From: AB-137-C09 sp964645625
GTDB lineage: Bacteria; Pseudomonadota; Zetaproteobacteria; Mariprofundales; Mariprofundaceae
Direction: 5' to 3'
Assembly: GCA_964645625.1 (NCBI GenBank)
Contig: CAZYAI010000002.1
Location: 1-64,000 of the forward strand
DNA: 64,000 nt
A program made the translations under genes and the position numbers. How positions within the stretch are numbered: the stretch's first letter is position 1; the number at the start of each line of letters is the position of its first letter. The notes beneath the pieces are model-generated. The model did no database searches and was not told the DNA's origin. It saw nothing but the letters and a program-made list of their open reading frames with translations. This document shows, in pieces, positions 1 to 9,419 of the stretch.

Positions 1-25
1 GTGGTTGATTGAATCACAGCTAGTC

Positions 26-605
26 ATGTTCCCCACACCCGTGGGGATGAACCGACACCGAGAATGCACGACTAACATCATCCAGCATGTTCCCCACACC
101 CGTGGGGATGAACCGAACAAATCGATACTTTTATCGCTAACAAGCACATGTTCCCCACACCCGTGGGGATGAACCGGGTTACCAGACTCAAAGATTTCAT
201 CATGGGATATGTTCCCCACACCCGTGGGGATGAACCGCCCTGCGGCTTTCATTGCATCCGCGCTTCTATATGTTCCCCACACCCGTGGGGATGAACCGAA
301 TCACACTTATGCCGAAATGTCGCCCGCGTGATGTTCCCCACACCCGTGGGGATGAACCGCATTAACAGCCCCTTCATTTCTTAACCAGCACTATGTTCCC
401 CACACCCGTGGGGATGAACCGTTCGTGCAGCTCTCGCGTTAAAAGGGGAGGTGATGTTCCCCACACCCGTGGGGATGAACCGCAAACAGGTGTTAATGCC
501 TTTGATGACGTAGGGATGTTCCCCACACCCGTGGGGATGAACCGCAGGCGCGACCGACTTGGGTAGGGCTTCGGATATGTTCCCCACACCCGTGGGGATG
601 AACTG
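26..605 (+). CRISPR. Type I-E CRISPR array, trailer end
   Basis: Ten copies of a 29-nt repeat start at 26, 87, 148, 209, 270, 331, 393, 454, 516 and 577. They enclose nine spacers of 32 nt (the sixth and eighth are 33 nt). Positions 1-25 are part of a further spacer, so the array continues off the left edge. The repeat core GTTCCCCACACCCGTGGGG with ending GATGAACCG has the CCCC/GGGG palindrome and GAACCG tail of type I-E repeats. It aligns with the E. coli repeat in + orientation, so transcription left to right is inferred. The last repeat has T for C at 604, the usual decay at the leader-distal end. No cas gene lies in the window. Confidence 0.97.
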
Positions 606-639
606 CGAGGGCGAGCCAAAGCAAATAATGGAAGACCAC

Positions 640-669
640 TTGCGCAAGCTATGCGTGGCTTCATAATAT
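640..669 (+). promoter_or_regulatory. Candidate sigma-70 promoter after the CRISPR array
   Basis: TTGCGC at 640-645 and TAATAT at 664-669 are 18 bp apart and lie just upstream of the SRPBCC gene at 697. Motif match only. Confidence 0.4.
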
Positions 670-696
670 CGCCTACCCATTCATAAGGAGTACGTT

Positions 697-1140
697 ATGC
701 CTTTAAGTGAATTAACCGCAACGGTTGAAATCGCCAAACCTATTGCTGAAGTTATTGCTTTTGTGGATGATAATAGCAATGACCCCATGTGGCAGACATC
801 GGTGTTGGAGTCCAAAAAAATAACCGAAGGTGAGCCTGCCGTAGGTACGGTTTACCACTTTCAAGAAAAGTTCCTCGGACGAGTTATCGAACAAGACTGG
901 ACGGTAACGGCGCGCAACGAAGATGGCAGCGAATGGTCGGCAGAATCGACCAAAGGCCCTTTCCCGATGAAGGCTTCCATGCGTTTTGAGGCAATAGATG
1001 ACAATCATACACGCATCCATCGCACGCTAAGTATTGATGTTGGTCGCTTTTTTAGTGTTGCCAGCCCAGTGGTTGGTCATATTGCCAAACGTGAACTAGA
1101 AATGGATTTTGCTAACTTGAAAGAGTTATTGGAAGCATAA
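697..1140 (+). CDS. SRPBCC / polyketide-cyclase-like lipid-binding-fold protein
   Basis: A 147-residue protein preceded by a good ribosome binding site (AAGGAG, 9 nt before the ATG). Its pattern is that of SRPBCC (START-like) proteins: an N-terminal ATVEIAKPIAEVIAFVDD strand and helix, a central run of beta strands, and a long C-terminal helix ending in a KELLEA-like sequence. Members bind hydrophobic ligands in a deep pocket. The ligand cannot be told from sequence, and no catalytic residues stand out. No signal peptide is seen, so it is probably cytoplasmic. It stands alone between the CRISPR trailer and a convergent gene. A link to CRISPR is not implied. Confidence 0.7.
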   Translation: MPLSELTATVEIAKPIAEVIAFVDDNSNDPMWQTSVLESKKITEGEPAVGTVYHFQEKFLGRVIEQDWTVTARNEDGSEWSAESTKGPFPMKASMRFEAIDDNHTRIHRTLSIDVGRFFSVASPVVGHIAKRELEMDFANLKELLEA

Positions 1141-1194
1141 CTTTTTCTTAAGGCTTCTATTTAAGGTGACGAAAAAGAGCCAGTAACGATGGAA

Positions 1195-1290
1195 GGCATG
1201 GTGCACTTGCGCACCATGCCGTTGAGTTCAAACGCTCGCCCATTGATTTAGCGTCATTGCGGACTTGATCCGCAACCCAGAGCGCAAGAC
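1195..1290. repeat. Hairpin plus dispersed REP-like unit
   Basis: GGCATGGTGC (1195-1204) and GCACCATGCC (1211-1220) form a 10-bp stem with a 6-nt loop, without a T tract, between two convergent genes. From 1252 follows a copy of the dispersed repeat CGTCATTGCGGACTTGATCC, also seen at 32791-32872 and 41003-41240. Confidence 0.7.
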
Positions 1291-1314
1291 CATGCCTCGC
1301 GTAACATCGAGCAA

Positions 1315-2040
1315 TTAAAACTTATACACCAAATTCGCCGATGTTTCGGTGTCGGTTTTCTTGGTGCCGACTACGGGCTTGGAGTTGGTGGTGGTTTTGT
1401 AGCTGAACTTCGCCGCCAGCACCTTGGTCAACATTGCCGTGATGGAGGTGTCCGAGGTATTCACCGTACCGTTTTTACCGCCTTCTACGGTCATTTCTTC
1501 GGCTAATGCCACCATCTCATTGGCTTGCCATTTGCCATGTAATGCACCGCGTCCGATGGTGTCTTTCTCTTTGCGTTTGTTGTTAAACGTACTTTGACGG
1601 AAGCCCACCCCTGCTTCAACACTGATCTGCAAAGATGCACTATCCACAAACATATAACCCAAACCCAAGGATTCGCTCAGGCGGTACTTGTAACCGCTGA
1701 AACGATCTTTGTCATAGTCCAAGGTTGCCAAGGTATAAAGGCGTTCCGTCAGCGCGTAACGTCCGCTACCATCAGCGTGGTAGTGCTCGGTGGTGGTGAT
1801 GCCACGATCAGAACCGACAGTCGCTTTGCCACCCAATGCAAACCGCCATTTATCCAAACTGTAATCACCTTTGGCTGCGGCGTTGAGCGTGCGCGTTTGG
1901 GTGTTGCCTGAAGTTTGTAAGCCACCGACTTCTGCTGAGCCAGCCCATACGCCTTCTTCCGCATCAGCCACGCTTACAACCAGGCATGCAGATAACAGTA
2001 CTGCCCATGCAGCACGTAAAAACAGTGTTTTTCCTTTCAT
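1315..2040 (-). CDS. DUF481 family outer-membrane protein
   Basis: A 241-residue protein if read from the ATG at 2040, which fits better than an upstream in-frame start at 2151 inside engB. From 2040 it begins with a classic signal peptide (MKGKTLFLRAAWAVLLSACL, cleavage after a VADA-like motif), and a GGAAG site lies just upstream. The mature part has alternating polar/hydrophobic strands (GSAEVGGLQTSGNTQTRTL, a SLGLGYMFVD strand) and ends in NLVYKF with a terminal aromatic residue, as outer-membrane beta-barrels do. The SGNT motif near the start is typical of DUF481 (YdiY-like) proteins. Their function is poorly known. It starts 2 nt after the engB stop, so the two are probably cotranscribed. 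Confidence 0.8.
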   Translation of the reverse strand: MKGKTLFLRAAWAVLLSACLVVSVADAEEGVWAGSAEVGGLQTSGNTQTRTLNAAAKGDYSLDKWRFALGGKATVGSDRGITTTEHYHADGSGRYALTERLYTLATLDYDKDRFSGYKYRLSESLGLGYMFVDSASLQISVEAGVGFRQSTFNNKRKEKDTIGRGALHGKWQANEMVALAEEMTVEGGKNGTVNTSDTSITAMLTKVLAAKFSYKTTTNSKPVVGTKKTDTETSANLVYKF

Positions 2041-2042
2041 GA

Positions 2043-2636
2043 TTATTCTTCCAACAGTTCTTTTATAATTAAAGCGCGTAATGGGTCTGCACCTGATTTT
2101 TTCAGGCTCGATGTCCACAACGGAGGCAACATGCCACCTAATGCGTCGCACATTTCTTTGCTGCGTTTATGGCGCATGCCAGCGTTCAGTTTATCCGCCT
2201 TGGTAGCCACGGGATGCCAGCGAATACCTTGCTCATTCAGCCAAGTAATCAATTGCAAATCCGAATCTTTTGGTCCGTGGCGAGCATCGAGCAAAACCAA
2301 CACCAAGCGTTTAGGGCAATGTTGATGTAAAAAGTAGTCTTCAATTAACTGCTGCCACTTCGCTTGCTCTCGTTTAGGGGCGCGAGCAAAACCATAGCCT
2401 GGCAAATCGACTAAGCTTAATTGATGATCGACATGAAACACATTCAGCAAGCGGGTGCAGCCTGGCTTCTTGGAGGTTTTCACCAATGATTTTCGATTCA
2501 ACAAGGTATTGAGTAACGAAGATTTACCCACGTTGGAATGCCCCGCGACGGCCAATTGTGGCAAACCATCTTGCGGTAGCTGTGTGCTGCTGGCAGCGGA
2601 TAATACAAACTCGGTGTTAGCCCATACAATATTCAT
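2043..2636 (-). CDS. engB: Ribosome biogenesis GTPase EngB (YsxC/YihA)
   Basis: A 197-residue GTPase of normal family length. G-motifs are all present: GHSNVGKS (residues 32-39), the G2 threonine in the CTRLLN segment (about 61), DLPG (77-80) followed by the YGFA signature, and TKAD (145-148). EngB takes part in assembly of the 50S ribosomal subunit and is usually essential. It heads a two-gene minus-strand unit with the DUF481 gene. Confidence 0.95.
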   Translation of the reverse strand: MNIVWANTEFVLSAASSTQLPQDGLPQLAVAGHSNVGKSSLLNTLLNRKSLVKTSKKPGCTRLLNVFHVDHQLSLVDLPGYGFARAPKREQAKWQQLIEDYFLHQHCPKRLVLVLLDARHGPKDSDLQLITWLNEQGIRWHPVATKADKLNAGMRHKRSKEMCDALGGMLPPLWTSSLKKSGADPLRALIIKELLEE

Positions 2637-2731
2637 AGGGCAACCCTGCCTTATTCATCTTACCCTGCCAATTGTAGCCATAATGAATGGATGTGGCGGG
2701 TGTTGAAAAACCTCTAACCTGAATTATTCAG

Positions 2732-4045
2732 CTATTCAATGTGAATGGGATTTCCACGAGCTAAAAACGCCTTAAAATCATCTGATATTCGATTGTCATG
2801 GGCAAGCCTATGCCAAAAATCATGTGCCATGATGTTCGCTTGTTTTATTGATGCTTCAGGAAGCTGGGACGCGGTAATGTCTGGCGGCGTAAAGTCATAG
2901 GCAAGAACCTCGCCGCCTCTGGGGGCAAAGCCCATGGAACACATATCGTACGCAGGAAGCAACCTAAAAACTTCACCATTGATGCCCAAACTGAGGTTGC
3001 CTAAGTGCATGTCTGTATTGTGAATAAGCCGACCAAACGCCCATAGGACAGTTGTATGATGCACGTCATCCGCACTGACTAAGCCCTCTTGATGAAGGGC
3101 GTTCATGACCGTTGGCCAGTTGCTGCCTAAACCTGTAAATTCTGCATCTACCGACTGGAGCGAGAGCATCGGCATTCTTCCATATTCGCTAACGCGATCA
3201 AAACGCTGAGACTCCAGAAACAGCCTGCCCTCAAGCTCAATAAGCCTTGTTTCTGCGGCGGGGAAGTGTTGATGCTGGAGGGCTTCGCTTGCATGAAACT
3301 CGGTAATGAGAATATCGCGCCACCTTCTTGCGACTTCGTGATCCCCGATGGGTGAAAATTTAACGATGACATGTGCTGAACGTTCGCCACAAAAAGCAGT
3401 GAACTTTGGCTGTTCGCCACCCGCCGATGAACCAGGAATGACACCCTTCATGACCTCGTTGGCAAGCGTAGGGTAGTCTGCGGTATTGATTCGCTCAGGT
3501 GCGCGCCGAAGACGCAGGCAAGCTTGCTCACCCAGTTGAAAACACCCAGGAAGGTCATCGCCATTCGTGATTAAGTAGCGTCCCACATGGTTTACATGCC
3601 AGTTTCTTGGGTCGGTCGGGAAGTCCCCCGATTGGATGGACATCGCCTTGGCTATTTGCCGCCCTAGAAAACCTTGCGGTCGTAAATCATCCAAGAAATA
3701 CGGTAGTCCCTCATAAAGTCCGTTTTTCCCTTCTCCATACAACACAGCAGGCATATCCGTTAGGGCTTCCACAAAAAAGCAGCCATGGACTAATGGTCGA
3801 ATGATTGCTATGGGTACACGGTTGCCGTAAGCATCCACCCTATACAGCGGGATTTTATCGCCTACGCCAAAAGCGTTGCAGGTCAATGCATACTTAGGCG
3901 AGCGACCATTGGGCAGGGTAACAATGCGATCGCCCATACCTTTTAGCTGGCGAGATACAGCCGTTTGATTAAATCCAGTTGCCGCTTGAATTTCTTTTGA
4001 AGTAGCCGCACCTCGGCTCAAATAATCGCTGATCGATAACGCCAT
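2732..4045 (-). CDS. yjjJ: YjjJ-like HipA family serine/threonine kinase with N-terminal HTH
   Basis: A 437-residue protein. An N-terminal winged helix-turn-helix (residues about 1-52, SKEIQAATGFNQTAVSRQLK) is fused to a HipA-type kinase fold. Kinase features: the glycine-rich SSAGGEQPKF loop (206-215), the ATP lysine in VIVKF (229), RFDR (281-284), the catalytic HNTDMHLGN loop (342-350) and LPAYD (363-367). HipA kinases phosphorylate translation factors such as aminoacyl-tRNA synthetases. YjjJ proteins are stand-alone relatives in which the fused DNA-binding domain may replace the HipB antitoxin. No hipB neighbour is present, consistent with this. The substrate is unknown. A GGGGGC site precedes the ATG. 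Confidence 0.85.
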   Translation of the reverse strand: MALSISDYLSRGAATSKEIQAATGFNQTAVSRQLKGMGDRIVTLPNGRSPKYALTCNAFGVGDKIPLYRVDAYGNRVPIAIIRPLVHGCFFVEALTDMPAVLYGEGKNGLYEGLPYFLDDLRPQGFLGRQIAKAMSIQSGDFPTDPRNWHVNHVGRYLITNGDDLPGCFQLGEQACLRLRRAPERINTADYPTLANEVMKGVIPGSSAGGEQPKFTAFCGERSAHVIVKFSPIGDHEVARRWRDILITEFHASEALQHQHFPAAETRLIELEGRLFLESQRFDRVSEYGRMPMLSLQSVDAEFTGLGSNWPTVMNALHQEGLVSADDVHHTTVLWAFGRLIHNTDMHLGNLSLGINGEVFRLLPAYDMCSMGFAPRGGEVLAYDFTPPDITASQLPEASIKQANIMAHDFWHRLAHDNRISDDFKAFLARGNPIHIE

Positions 4046-4178
4046 GTGTTAGCCCCCATGAAGAAGATATGACTTATATTCTGACTAGTAATAGTTTCGA
4101 TATACAACAACATATTAAGATTAAAATCAATGGTTTACATTTAACATGTAATTGTTAATGACTTGCAATGTGAATAAC

Positions 4179-4310
4179 GTAGGCTGGGTTGAGGAACGAA
4201 ACCCAACGAAACACCGAGCCAGCGTTCCCACACCGCAAACAAATACCAAAAGCCACCCCATAATCAACCAGCGGTTGTGTTGTTGGGTTTCGTGCCTCAA
4301 CCCAAGCTAC
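4179..4310. repeat. Inverted pair of the GTAGGTTGGGTTGAGG motif
   Basis: The stretch 4046-4381 has no gene. It holds two facing copies of the dispersed motif, at 4179-4207 (GTAGGCTGGGTTGAGGAACG, then AAACCCAAC) and its reverse complement at 4282-4310, about 75 bp apart. This is the internal part of the miniature elements found elsewhere, without their outer inverted repeats. A smaller inverted repeat, TTAAC/GTTAA (4141-4158), lies upstream of the HipA-like gene. Confidence 0.75.
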
Positions 4311-4381
4311 GTTTCACCTCTGAATTGTTGCATATCTTGCGTGAATAGAGACAAGCAGGCGGCGGCGGTTACACTGCGTGG

Positions 4382-4938
4382 ATGGGGAATGTATTGCATA
4401 GCGCACGATTGCTGTATATTGATCTTGAGGTGCATCCTGAAGACAACCGCTTGCTTAAGTGTGCGGTTTGGCGACCTGCGGATGAGTTTTCTCAATGTTG
4501 GCAGGGAGCGTTTTCTTTAGCGCAGGTGTCGCAAGCACTGTTGGCGTTGATGGATGAACAGACGGTGTTGGTCGGGCATCATATTATCGGCTTTGATTGG
4601 GTGCAGTTGTGTACTTACGACCCAGCCTTTGCGGCGTTCCGTCAGCAGTGTATTGATACCTTGCAGCTCAACCCGCTGGCGTTCCCTAAAACCCTTACCA
4701 CCACCTTGTGAAAGATTACAAAAAACAGAAAGCGTCGGTCAATGATCCGCTGGAGGATTGCCGCGTCACACAGCGGTTGTTTGAGGAACAATGCGCCGCC
4801 TTTGCGCAACAGCCAGAAATGGCGGGCGTGTTCGGTGTTTTGCTGCAAGAAGAAAGCCGCGCTTATCAAGCCTTGTTCGTTGAACTCAGTGGTAAGCCCT
4901 GCCCTTGCCCAGTGCGCAGTCGGTGTTGCGCTATTTGA
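4382..4938 (+). pseudogene. Frameshifted N-terminal exonuclease-like part of the helicase fusion
   Basis: Two out-of-frame pieces continue into the helicase at 4905. The first (4382-4711) carries DEDD-exonuclease-like motifs: LLYIDLEV (DxE) and VGHHIIGFDW. Near 4690, in the run AAAA, the frame is lost. Reading one frame over restores NPYHHLVKDYKKQ, a natural continuation of LNPLAFPK, as if one A were missing. The second piece runs to 4938. Near 4895-4907 (CCCTGCCCTTGCCC) the frame must shift again to enter PSAQSVLRY of the main ORF. Both breaks lie in short homopolymers, so sequencing error and genuine decay are both possible. If both are errors, the intact gene is 4382-9398, about 1670 residues. 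Confidence 0.75.
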
Positions 4939-7900
4939 GCGATCACTTGGCTGACGATGCTGTACTGTGCTTGCATGCCTTGCCTGAATTGGCGCAACTG
5001 ATTACTGGCGATGCCCATTCGCGGCGAGCGTTGGCGTATGTGCTGGCATGGCTTGGCGTGGCAGGGGGCGATTCGATTCTCCCTGCATGGGTGCGTCATG
5101 AGCATGATTCCATTGGTGGTATTCTTGATGCTTTGCGTAACACACCGTGTGATGATCCATCGTGCCGTTACTGCCGTTTGCATCATCATCCGCGCCACTT
5201 GTTGCAACGTTTTTTTGCCTACGATGATTTCCGCCGTTTTGGTGACGATCAACAGCCTGTGCAAGAAAATATCGTCACCGCGCTGATGGCGAAGCAAGCG
5301 ACCTTGGCGGTGTTGCCTACAGGTGGTGGCAAATCGCTTTGCTACCAAATTCCCGCCATGATGTTGGCAATCAATCGCGGTTTGCTGACCTTGGTATTGT
5401 CGCCCTTGCAATCGTTGATGAACGATCAGGTGAGTCAATTGGCGGCGCGTAATTACCCTTACAGTGCTGCCCTGCATGGCGGCTTGACCATGCCCGAACG
5501 CGCTCGCTTGCTCGATGACATTCGCCTTGGACGTATTCACCTGTTGTATATTGCCCCCGAACAGTTACGCAACCGTTCATTTATGCGCGCTATTGCTTCG
5601 CGGGAAGTGGGGCAGTGGATTATTGATGAGGCGCATTGCTTGTCTAAATGGGGGCATGATTTCCGCCCTGATTATTTGTACATCGCCCGTTTTATTGCCA
5701 AGCACACGCCGCAAGTGCCTGTGCATTGCTTCACAGCAACGGCGCGCTGCGATGTCGTGGCAGAAATCCGCAGCTATATGCAGCAACATTTGGGCTATGA
5801 TATGCAGGTGATTTCGGCTGGTCATAAGCGGAAGAATCTGCATTACCGCGTGTTGCCATGCCCGCCAGATCAAAAGCGCGAAAAGGTGCTTGCCTTACTC
5901 TACCCATTGCTGCGCGATGATGCGCAGGCAGCGGCGATTGTGTTTTGCTCGCGCCGTCGTTTGTGTGAAGAAATGGCTGCTTTTTTGCAGCAAAATCACC
6001 TCGATGCTGCTTATTTTCATGCAGGCATGAATCCGCGAGACAAGCTCGATACGCAGCAGGCGTTTATGACGGGGGCGGTGCGCGTTATGGCTGCAACCTG
6101 CGCGTTTGGCATGGGCGTAGATAAATCCAATGTGCGCTTGGTGATTCACGCCCAAATGCCTGATTCTTTGGAGAATTACTTGCAAGAATCAGGGCGGGCA
6201 GGACGTGACGGCGCGGCTGCTGAATGCGTCTTGCTGTATGACGAAAAGGACGCGCAAAAGCAGTTTTCGATGCGTGCGCAGCAACAAATTTCATTCAACG
6301 ACTTCAAAGCCTTGTTCCAAGGCATACGCCAGCGGGTGCGTAAGGCAGAGAAGCGCGGCGGTGATGTCAGTGAGTTTACGGTGATTGCCAGCAGCGGCGA
6401 TATTTTGCGCAGCAGCGAAGAAACCAGCTTCGATCAACGCGACCACCAGTACGATACCAAGGTGCGCACCGCCATTGCTTGGATGGAAGAGGCGGGGCTG
6501 ATTGAGCGGCGAGAAAACCACAGCAGCGTGCTTGAGGGCGGCTTCCTTGTGCCTACGCTGGAGGCTATTCGTCAACGCTTGCGTGAACAGAAGCTTAGCG
6601 AATCGAAGTTGCAACGCCTGCTCACGGTTGCTCGCGCCGTGATGCAGTTTGGCGATGATGATGTCATCAACATCGATGGCGTTACCGATGCCACAGGGCT
6701 GGAAAGTCGCGAGGTGTTGGCTGCCATTCATGCGCTACAAGAAGCTGGTGTGATGAATCACGATATGACCTTGGTTGCGTGGCTAAAGGCAGGGGTTGCA
6801 GGTGATAGTCGCAGCTTATTGCAGGCTTTGAAGCAGCGCGAGCAGGCGTTTTTTGAACTGCTTTGCGAACAAAGCGAAGGCGATGAGGCGGCGAACTTTC
6901 AGATGAACCTTAGCTATGCCTGCGCCATGTTGCGCGAAGCAGGCGAGGCGCAGATTAACCCGCATCAGCTACGGCTATTGTTGGCGATTTGGTTAAAGCT
7001 GGATCATATATTGGTAACGATTCGCCAAACAGGGCGCGACCAATTACGGCTTCAATGGCGGCATGATTTTTCTACCATCCGCGAGCAGATATTGCGGCGG
7101 CAGCATGGTTATGATGCGGTGTTGAACTACCTCCAGCAACAGATTCCCGCTGGCGAGCGTGGTCTGCTACAGGTGTCGTTCGGCATGAATGCAGTCATCG
7201 ATGCCTTGCGTCAGGATGCGTATTGTAGCTGCTACGAGAAGCCCGAACAGTTCACCGAACGCGCCATGCTCGGCATGCAACGCGCTGAGGTGATGGGGCT
7301 GGAGAATGGCGCAGCATTGTTCCATAGTGCGATGGGACTGCATATTCCCAAACACACACGGATACCGCGACGGAAAGATTTTGCGCCGTTGGCGGATCAT
7401 TACCAAGAGCAGATTCATCAGGTGCATGTGATGCGCGCTTGGGCGGTGGCAATGGCGGAACAACAACAGGCGGTGGCGGATCGTTTGTTGTCGGATTACT
7501 TTGATCTGCCCAGCCAGCAACTCATGGAACGGCACTTCCCCGATCAAACAATGTTTGACACGGCAGCCAGTGCCTTGCGCGTTGAGCAGCTATTGGCAGC
7601 ACTTTCGCCAGCACAGCAAGATGTGGTGAAGGCGGATGCTCAGCGCAATATATTGCTATTAGCAGGGCCTGGCTCGGGCAAAACGCGGGTGCTGGTGTAC
7701 CGTTTGGCGTGGTTGATTAGCGTGCAACAACAAGCAGCGGCATCGGTGTTGGTGGTGGCATTTAATCGCAGTGCGGTGAACACGATTCGCCAACGTTTGG
7801 CTGAGCCTGCCTTGCTTGGTGGCAGCGCGTGGCAGGTACAGGTGCACACTTACCACTCTTTAGCGATGCAGCTTATTGGCGATGTGCCGCCCGATGATAG

Positions 7901-9398
7901 TGCCGCGTTTGAGTCGTGGTCGGCATCGTTAATGACGCGGGCAATAGCCTTGTTGCAAGCAACAGAGGGTTTGGATGGCAGTGATTCTTTGCGTAGTCAT
8001 TTGCTGCGCGGTTTTAGCCATATTTTTGTTGATGAGTACCAAGATATTAACGACGAGCAATACACCCTGTTGTCGCTATTGGCAGGGCGCATCAGTCAAG
8101 GGGACGATGACAAACCGCTGACCATGTTTGCTGTTGGTGATGATGACCAGAATATTTATGATTTTCAGGGTTCATCGAATGTGTTTATCCAGCAGTTCAA
8201 AGATGACTATGATGCCGATTGCACCTTTTTGACCGAAAATTACCGCGCTATTCCTGCCATTGTGGCATTGAGTAACCAGTTTATTGCCCAGCATCCCAAT
8301 CGTTTGAAGGCAGAGCATCCGATTGTTGCGGTGAAGAAGCCAGAGGGTGATCTTGAGCGCGCCCGTTTGTTTAGGGGTAATCAGGCAGCATTGCAGCATA
8401 AAGCTTTGGAAATTTGCCGTTATTTATTGCGCAAACAAGCCGATGAACCGCACCAGATTGCCGTGCTGTGCCGCAATCACGCGCAATACCACGGCTTGGC
8501 GCAACGCTTGCGTGCCGCTGGCATCCCTGTGTGTGAGCATCAGCGCAAGCCAGCGTTTGCTTGGCATCGTCTGCGCGAAGTCGCCACCATGTTACAAGCG
8601 ATTCCTAGCGGTGAAGCCTTCAGTGCCAACGATATAGCGACATGCTGGCAAGCCTTGCCAGAGACCGTGCGGCAACATGGGCGTTGCCAAGTGCTGTGGC
8701 AATGGTTGGCGCAATATGGCGAGGAAGAGCGCGACATTCGCCGCCATCGCCGTGAGTGGCAGGGTGAATGGTTTGATGAACTACGGCAGTACCAAGGGCA
8801 ACAGCAGCAAGGCATTCAATTGATGAGCATGCACGCGGCGAAGGGCTTGGAGTTTAATACCGTTATTTTATTCAGCAGCGATGATCGCCGCAATACACTG
8901 AGCGATAGCGAACGCCGCCTGCTTTACGTCGCCATGACGCGGGCTCGCGTGCGTTTGATGCTGATGCAATCATCGTTGCCTTATGGTCATGGACGCTGCT
9001 TTGAAGGGCTAGGTCTTGAGCCTGAGGACGTGGCGGATATGGCAGTTGCCGAACAAGGCGCGCAGCAAGATGTATGGTATTGCGGCATGGCGGATGTGGT
9101 GCTGGGTTACGGCGGTTGGCAGTCCCAGCCGCTGCCCGTGTTGCAAGAAGGCGATGTGCTACAGGTAAGCAAAGACGGTGGTTTTTACTATGGTCATCGT
9201 TGTGTGGCGACATTGAGCAAAAAAGGGCGTGATGCATACCAAAATATGTGGGCGCAGGGCTGGCAGCTCCAGCAATGCAACATTCACGCCATCTGCCAGC
9301 GTCATCGCCGTGAAGAACAGGGCAAGCAAACGTACCGTCAAACATCGTGGGACATCATACTACCAGCCCTGTATTGGCAGCAAAGCTGCTATGGTTGA
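4905..9398 (+). CDS. RecQ-type SF2 helicase fused to UvrD/Rep-type SF1 helicase
   Basis: A 1497-residue open frame from a doubtful TTG at 4905; the true start is probably 4382 (see the upstream pseudogene entry). A small Cys/His cluster (CDDPSCRYC with HHHPRH, residues 82-98) precedes a RecQ core: PTGGGKS (138-144), IIDEAHCLSKWGHDFRPDY, and the arginine-finger motif QESGRAGRDG. A long middle region follows. From about residue 905 comes a complete UvrD-like helicase: GPGSGKT (about 922), VDEYQDIN (about 1041), GDDDQNIYDFQG, MHAAKGLEFN and LYVAMTRAR. Both motors look catalytically complete. Such multi-motor proteins probably act in DNA repair or recombination; the substrate is unknown. The gene stands alone. 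Confidence 0.9.
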   Translation: MPSAQSVLRYLSDHLADDAVLCLHALPELAQLITGDAHSRRALAYVLAWLGVAGGDSILPAWVRHEHDSIGGILDALRNTPCDDPSCRYCRLHHHPRHLLQRFFAYDDFRRFGDDQQPVQENIVTALMAKQATLAVLPTGGGKSLCYQIPAMMLAINRGLLTLVLSPLQSLMNDQVSQLAARNYPYSAALHGGLTMPERARLLDDIRLGRIHLLYIAPEQLRNRSFMRAIASREVGQWIIDEAHCLSKWGHDFRPDYLYIARFIAKHTPQVPVHCFTATARCDVVAEIRSYMQQHLGYDMQVISAGHKRKNLHYRVLPCPPDQKREKVLALLYPLLRDDAQAAAIVFCSRRRLCEEMAAFLQQNHLDAAYFHAGMNPRDKLDTQQAFMTGAVRVMAATCAFGMGVDKSNVRLVIHAQMPDSLENYLQESGRAGRDGAAAECVLLYDEKDAQKQFSMRAQQQISFNDFKALFQGIRQRVRKAEKRGGDVSEFTVIASSGDILRSSEETSFDQRDHQYDTKVRTAIAWMEEAGLIERRENHSSVLEGGFLVPTLEAIRQRLREQKLSESKLQRLLTVARAVMQFGDDDVINIDGVTDATGLESREVLAAIHALQEAGVMNHDMTLVAWLKAGVAGDSRSLLQALKQREQAFFELLCEQSEGDEAANFQMNLSYACAMLREAGEAQINPHQLRLLLAIWLKLDHILVTIRQTGRDQLRLQWRHDFSTIREQILRRQHGYDAVLNYLQQQIPAGERGLLQVSFGMNAVIDALRQDAYCSCYEKPEQFTERAMLGMQRAEVMGLENGAALFHSAMGLHIPKHTRIPRRKDFAPLADHYQEQIHQVHVMRAWAVAMAEQQQAVADRLLSDYFDLPSQQLMERHFPDQTMFDTAASALRVEQLLAALSPAQQDVVKADAQRNILLLAGPGSGKTRVLVYRLAWLISVQQQAAASVLVVAFNRSAVNTIRQRLAEPALLGGSAWQVQVHTYHSLAMQLIGDVPPDDSAAFESWSASLMTRAIALLQATEGLDGSDSLRSHLLRGFSHIFVDEYQDINDEQYTLLSLLAGRISQGDDDKPLTMFAVGDDDQNIYDFQGSSNVFIQQFKDDYDADCTFLTENYRAIPAIVALSNQFIAQHPNRLKAEHPIVAVKKPEGDLERARLFRGNQAALQHKALEICRYLLRKQADEPHQIAVLCRNHAQYHGLAQRLRAAGIPVCEHQRKPAFAWHRLREVATMLQAIPSGEAFSANDIATCWQALPETVRQHGRCQVLWQWLAQYGEEERDIRRHRREWQGEWFDELRQYQGQQQQGIQLMSMHAAKGLEFNTVILFSSDDRRNTLSDSERRLLYVAMTRARVRLMLMQSSLPYGHGRCFEGLGLEPEDVADMAVAEQGAQQDVWYCGMADVVLGYGGWQSQPLPVLQEGDVLQVSKDGGFYYGHRCVATLSKKGRDAYQNMWAQGWQLQQCNIHAICQRHRREEQGKQTYRQTSWDIILPALYWQQSCYG

Positions 9399-9419
9399 AG
9401 GGTGCAGATTTAAGGGTGA

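Noticed and set aside
374..680. Two minus-strand open frames of 96 and 99 codons
   Set aside because: They are translations of CRISPR repeats (recurring FIPTGVGN and HPHGCGEH) and not genes.
697..1140. SRPBCC protein as a CRISPR-associated gene
   Set aside because: It lies beyond the trailer end of the array, has its own candidate promoter, and resembles no cas family.
4866..5540. 224-codon minus-strand open frame
   Set aside because: Antisense to the helicase fusion, rich in Gln/His/Arg as expected from shadow translation.
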